Assembly (NCBI GenBank): GCA_003251535.1
Contig: QKFD01000112.1
Location: 1-37,432 of the forward strand
Direction: 5' to 3'
DNA: 37,432 bases
From: Chromatiales bacterium
Lineage (GTDB): Bacteria > Pseudomonadota > Gammaproteobacteria > Thiohalomonadales > Thiohalomonadaceae
The position numbers and the translations under genes were made by a program. The first letter of the stretch is position 1. The number at the start of each line of letters is the position of its first letter. Below the pieces are notes generated by a model that ran no database searches, was not told where the DNA came from, and worked only from the letters and a program-made list of their open reading frames with translations. Below, piece after piece: positions 36,294 to 37,432 of the stretch.

Positions 36294-36908
36294 TCAAGGC
36301 GCCTGATGGACCAGGCGGATATAGAACGGTTTGCTCTTTAGGTCGGCATTGGGGTAGCCATCCCGAAACAGCACCAGCCAGGCATAGCCGTTGTCGGGGG
36401 CCCAGTCGTCCCGACTCCAATACCAACCGTTGACGGTGTTGGGGAAGAAGCCCTGATCGATCTGCGGTGAAGAGAAGCGCCCCGAATGGCCGATGGTCAC
36501 CAGCTCCTTGCGGGACGGTAACCGCCAACCGGAGTGGTAACCGCAGAGCCCCACCGCATTCACATCGGCAACAAACTTCGCCGTATCGCAGCGGCTCCCC
36601 CCAAAGCAACCACCGTTGCCATCGGCCAGCCCCGGGTTGGCGGCCTCCGGGTTATGCCAGGTGTAGGTCCAATCCTTGTCCCGCAGCTGATCGTCATCAC
36701 GCTTCACCTCCCAGATGAGGCCGGTCACCTGGTCGTGGATACAGCTGGGGGTGGCGCTAGGGAGCCCATTGATCAGCGTAATGGGGCTGCCGCTCTCATC
36801 GAGCGGGATCAGTTGGGCGGGATCCGCCCCACCACTGGCTGGCGCGGCGTGGAGCGCGAGGGGCAGGGCAGATAGGCAGATGAGCACCGACACGACGTGG
36901 GGGCGCAT
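36294..36908 (-). CDS. Secreted DUF1566 (Lcl C-terminal type) protein
   Basis: This 204-residue protein begins with a signal peptide (MRPHVVSVLICLSALPLALHA, cleaved near APA). The rest fits DUF1566: DQVTGLIWEVKRDD, WTYTWHNPEAA, the core CGYHSGWRLPSRKELVTI, then YWSRDDWAPDN and a C-terminal strand YIRLVHQ. Four Cys lie in SATPSC, GGCFGGSRC and GLCGYH and could form disulfides in the periplasm. These proteins are often adhesin or surface modules (Lcl of Legionella binds polysaccharides); the function here is not known. The ATG at 36908 has GGAG upstream. Confidence 0.82.
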   Translation of the reverse strand: MRPHVVSVLICLSALPLALHAAPASGGADPAQLIPLDESGSPITLINGLPSATPSCIHDQVTGLIWEVKRDDDQLRDKDWTYTWHNPEAANPGLADGNGGCFGGSRCDTAKFVADVNAVGLCGYHSGWRLPSRKELVTIGHSGRFSSPQIDQGFFPNTVNGWYWSRDDWAPDNGYAWLVLFRDGYPNADLKSKPFYIRLVHQAP

Positions 36909-37171
36909 TGGGGAGACTCCAGAGATAGATGAGATAGAGATACCGGTCCGCCCCTCCCCGCCGTGGATCGCCATGCAGAGAGGCCAACGCACCACCCAGG
37001 GCGGAACCACCCAGCGCTATGCTGCGTAGTCCCGCCCTCGGGATCACTGCCCCGATTGTTATCGCCATAGGCGTCCGGCACTCCCCCTGGTAGGGGGTTG
37101 CCGATATTGGGGTCAGGTGAATAGATCCCGCAGGGGATCGCACCACAACATTGTTACAACTTTATTGCCAA

Positions 37172-37236
37172 GGCCGGGTTGGCGCAGCGTAACCTGACAA
37201 TCCCCACCCCGGCACACACCCTCAAACACAGCAGCG
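37172..37236 (+). repeat. Repeat unit A (65 bp) with REP-like palindrome
   Basis: It begins with a degenerate form of the palindromic core GGGTTAGCGCAGCGTAACCC, followed by a 37-base stretch that starts ATCCCCACC and ends CAGCAGCG. It repeats with 4 mismatches, all in the core, at 37368-37432; the period is 196 bp. Confidence 0.85.
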
Positions 37237-37297
37237 AAACAACCACACCACGCAGCACCAACAGCGCCAGTGGAATGCGGTGGTGCTCCTGCGGAGA

Positions 37298-37334
37298 GTT
37301 GTCGGGTTACGCTGCGCTAACGCCGACCTACAAC
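37298..37334 (-). repeat. Inverted REP-like palindrome B
   Basis: This 37-base unit is an imperfect palindrome in the opposite orientation to units A and C: TCGGGTTACGCTGCG, then CTAACGCCGACC. Opposed units of this type are usual for BIME-like clusters of REP elements. Confidence 0.8.
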
Positions 37335-37367
37335 GGATAGCGCCCCACCTCGGCGATGAGTTGCGTA

Positions 37368-37432
37368 GGTCGGGTTAGCGGAGCGTAACCCGACAATCCC
37401 CACCCCGGCACACACCCTCAAACACAGCAGCG
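37368..37432 (+). repeat. Repeat unit C (65 bp), second copy, cut by window end
   Basis: Same 65 bases as unit A with four changes. Its core, TCGGGTTAGCGGAGCG then TAACCCGA, is closer to a perfect palindrome. It is preceded by GCGTAGG. The end of the window coincides with the end of the repeat match. Confidence 0.85.

Larger units (their letters stand above)
36909..37432. other. 524-bp gene-free end region
   Basis: No coding sequence is convincing here. Bases 36909-37170 hold the upstream region of the DUF1566 gene and short hairpins: CCCCC/GGGGG near 37083-37096, and GATCCC at 37124-37129 with GGGATC at 37134-37139. From 37172 to the end the stretch is a repeat array of REP-like palindromes, described separately. 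The array continues past the window. Confidence 0.6.

Noticed and set aside
37172-37432. CRISPR array
   Set aside because: Only two direct units with a 196-bp period and an inverted copy; spacers and repeat lengths do not fit a CRISPR.

Overview
The window looks like chromosomal DNA of a GC-rich gammaproteobacterium. The central block carries, in order, ponA/mrcA, pilMNOPQ, aroK, aroB, gltBD and hemE. This is the conserved gammaproteobacterial layout known, for example, from Pseudomonas. A small secreted Gly/Tyr/Trp-rich protein at 4051-4392 resembles sulfur globule envelope proteins, so a sulfur-oxidising (Chromatiales-like) organism is plausible but not proven. I saw no tRNA, rRNA, CRISPR array, phage gene or transposase gene.

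Left part (1-4450): a perfect 24-bp hairpin opens the window. It is followed by a TauE/SafE-type membrane protein (minus) and, divergently, an AmpG-like permease. After 426 bp of unexplained DNA come a cytidylate-kinase-like protein and an orphan ATP synthase epsilon subunit that overlaps it by 4 bp. Next is the sulfur-globule-like gene, with its own promoter and a palindromic terminator.

Central minus-strand block (4459-22936): transcription runs from a clear sigma70-type promoter before pilM through pilM, pilN, pilO, pilP and pilQ (type IV pilus alignment complex and secretin). It continues to a 765-residue Ig-like lipoprotein wedged between pilQ and aroK, a hairpin terminator, and then aroK-aroB-dgt. 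A small WGR-domain gene follows. gltB-gltD (glutamate synthase) has its own promoter, which fixes the gltB start, and an inverted repeat just upstream of it. hemE (haem synthesis) and a hotdog thioesterase end the block.

Right part (23110-37432): mrcA (penicillin-binding protein 1A) diverges from pilM and is coupled to an unrecognised 211-residue protein. A long minus-strand gene train follows: YciC-like membrane protein, DUF4129, DUF4350, MoxR AAA+ ATPase, DUF58, a HIT-superfamily protein resembling GDP-glucose phosphorylases, and a SlyD-like FKBP/methyltransferase fusion. The first four genes overlap one another, so this is probably a functional MoxR envelope-associated module. Exonuclease III (minus) diverges from a fused SpmA-SpmB membrane protein. 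A secreted DUF1566 protein follows. The window ends in a gene-free stretch holding three REP-like palindromes, two of them inside a directly repeated 65-bp unit.

The best candidates for something new are the lipoprotein inserted in the pilus operon, the FKBP-methyltransferase and HIT proteins attached to the MoxR module, the orphan atpC and the sulfur-globule-like gene. None is a proven new system; each is stated with its tests.
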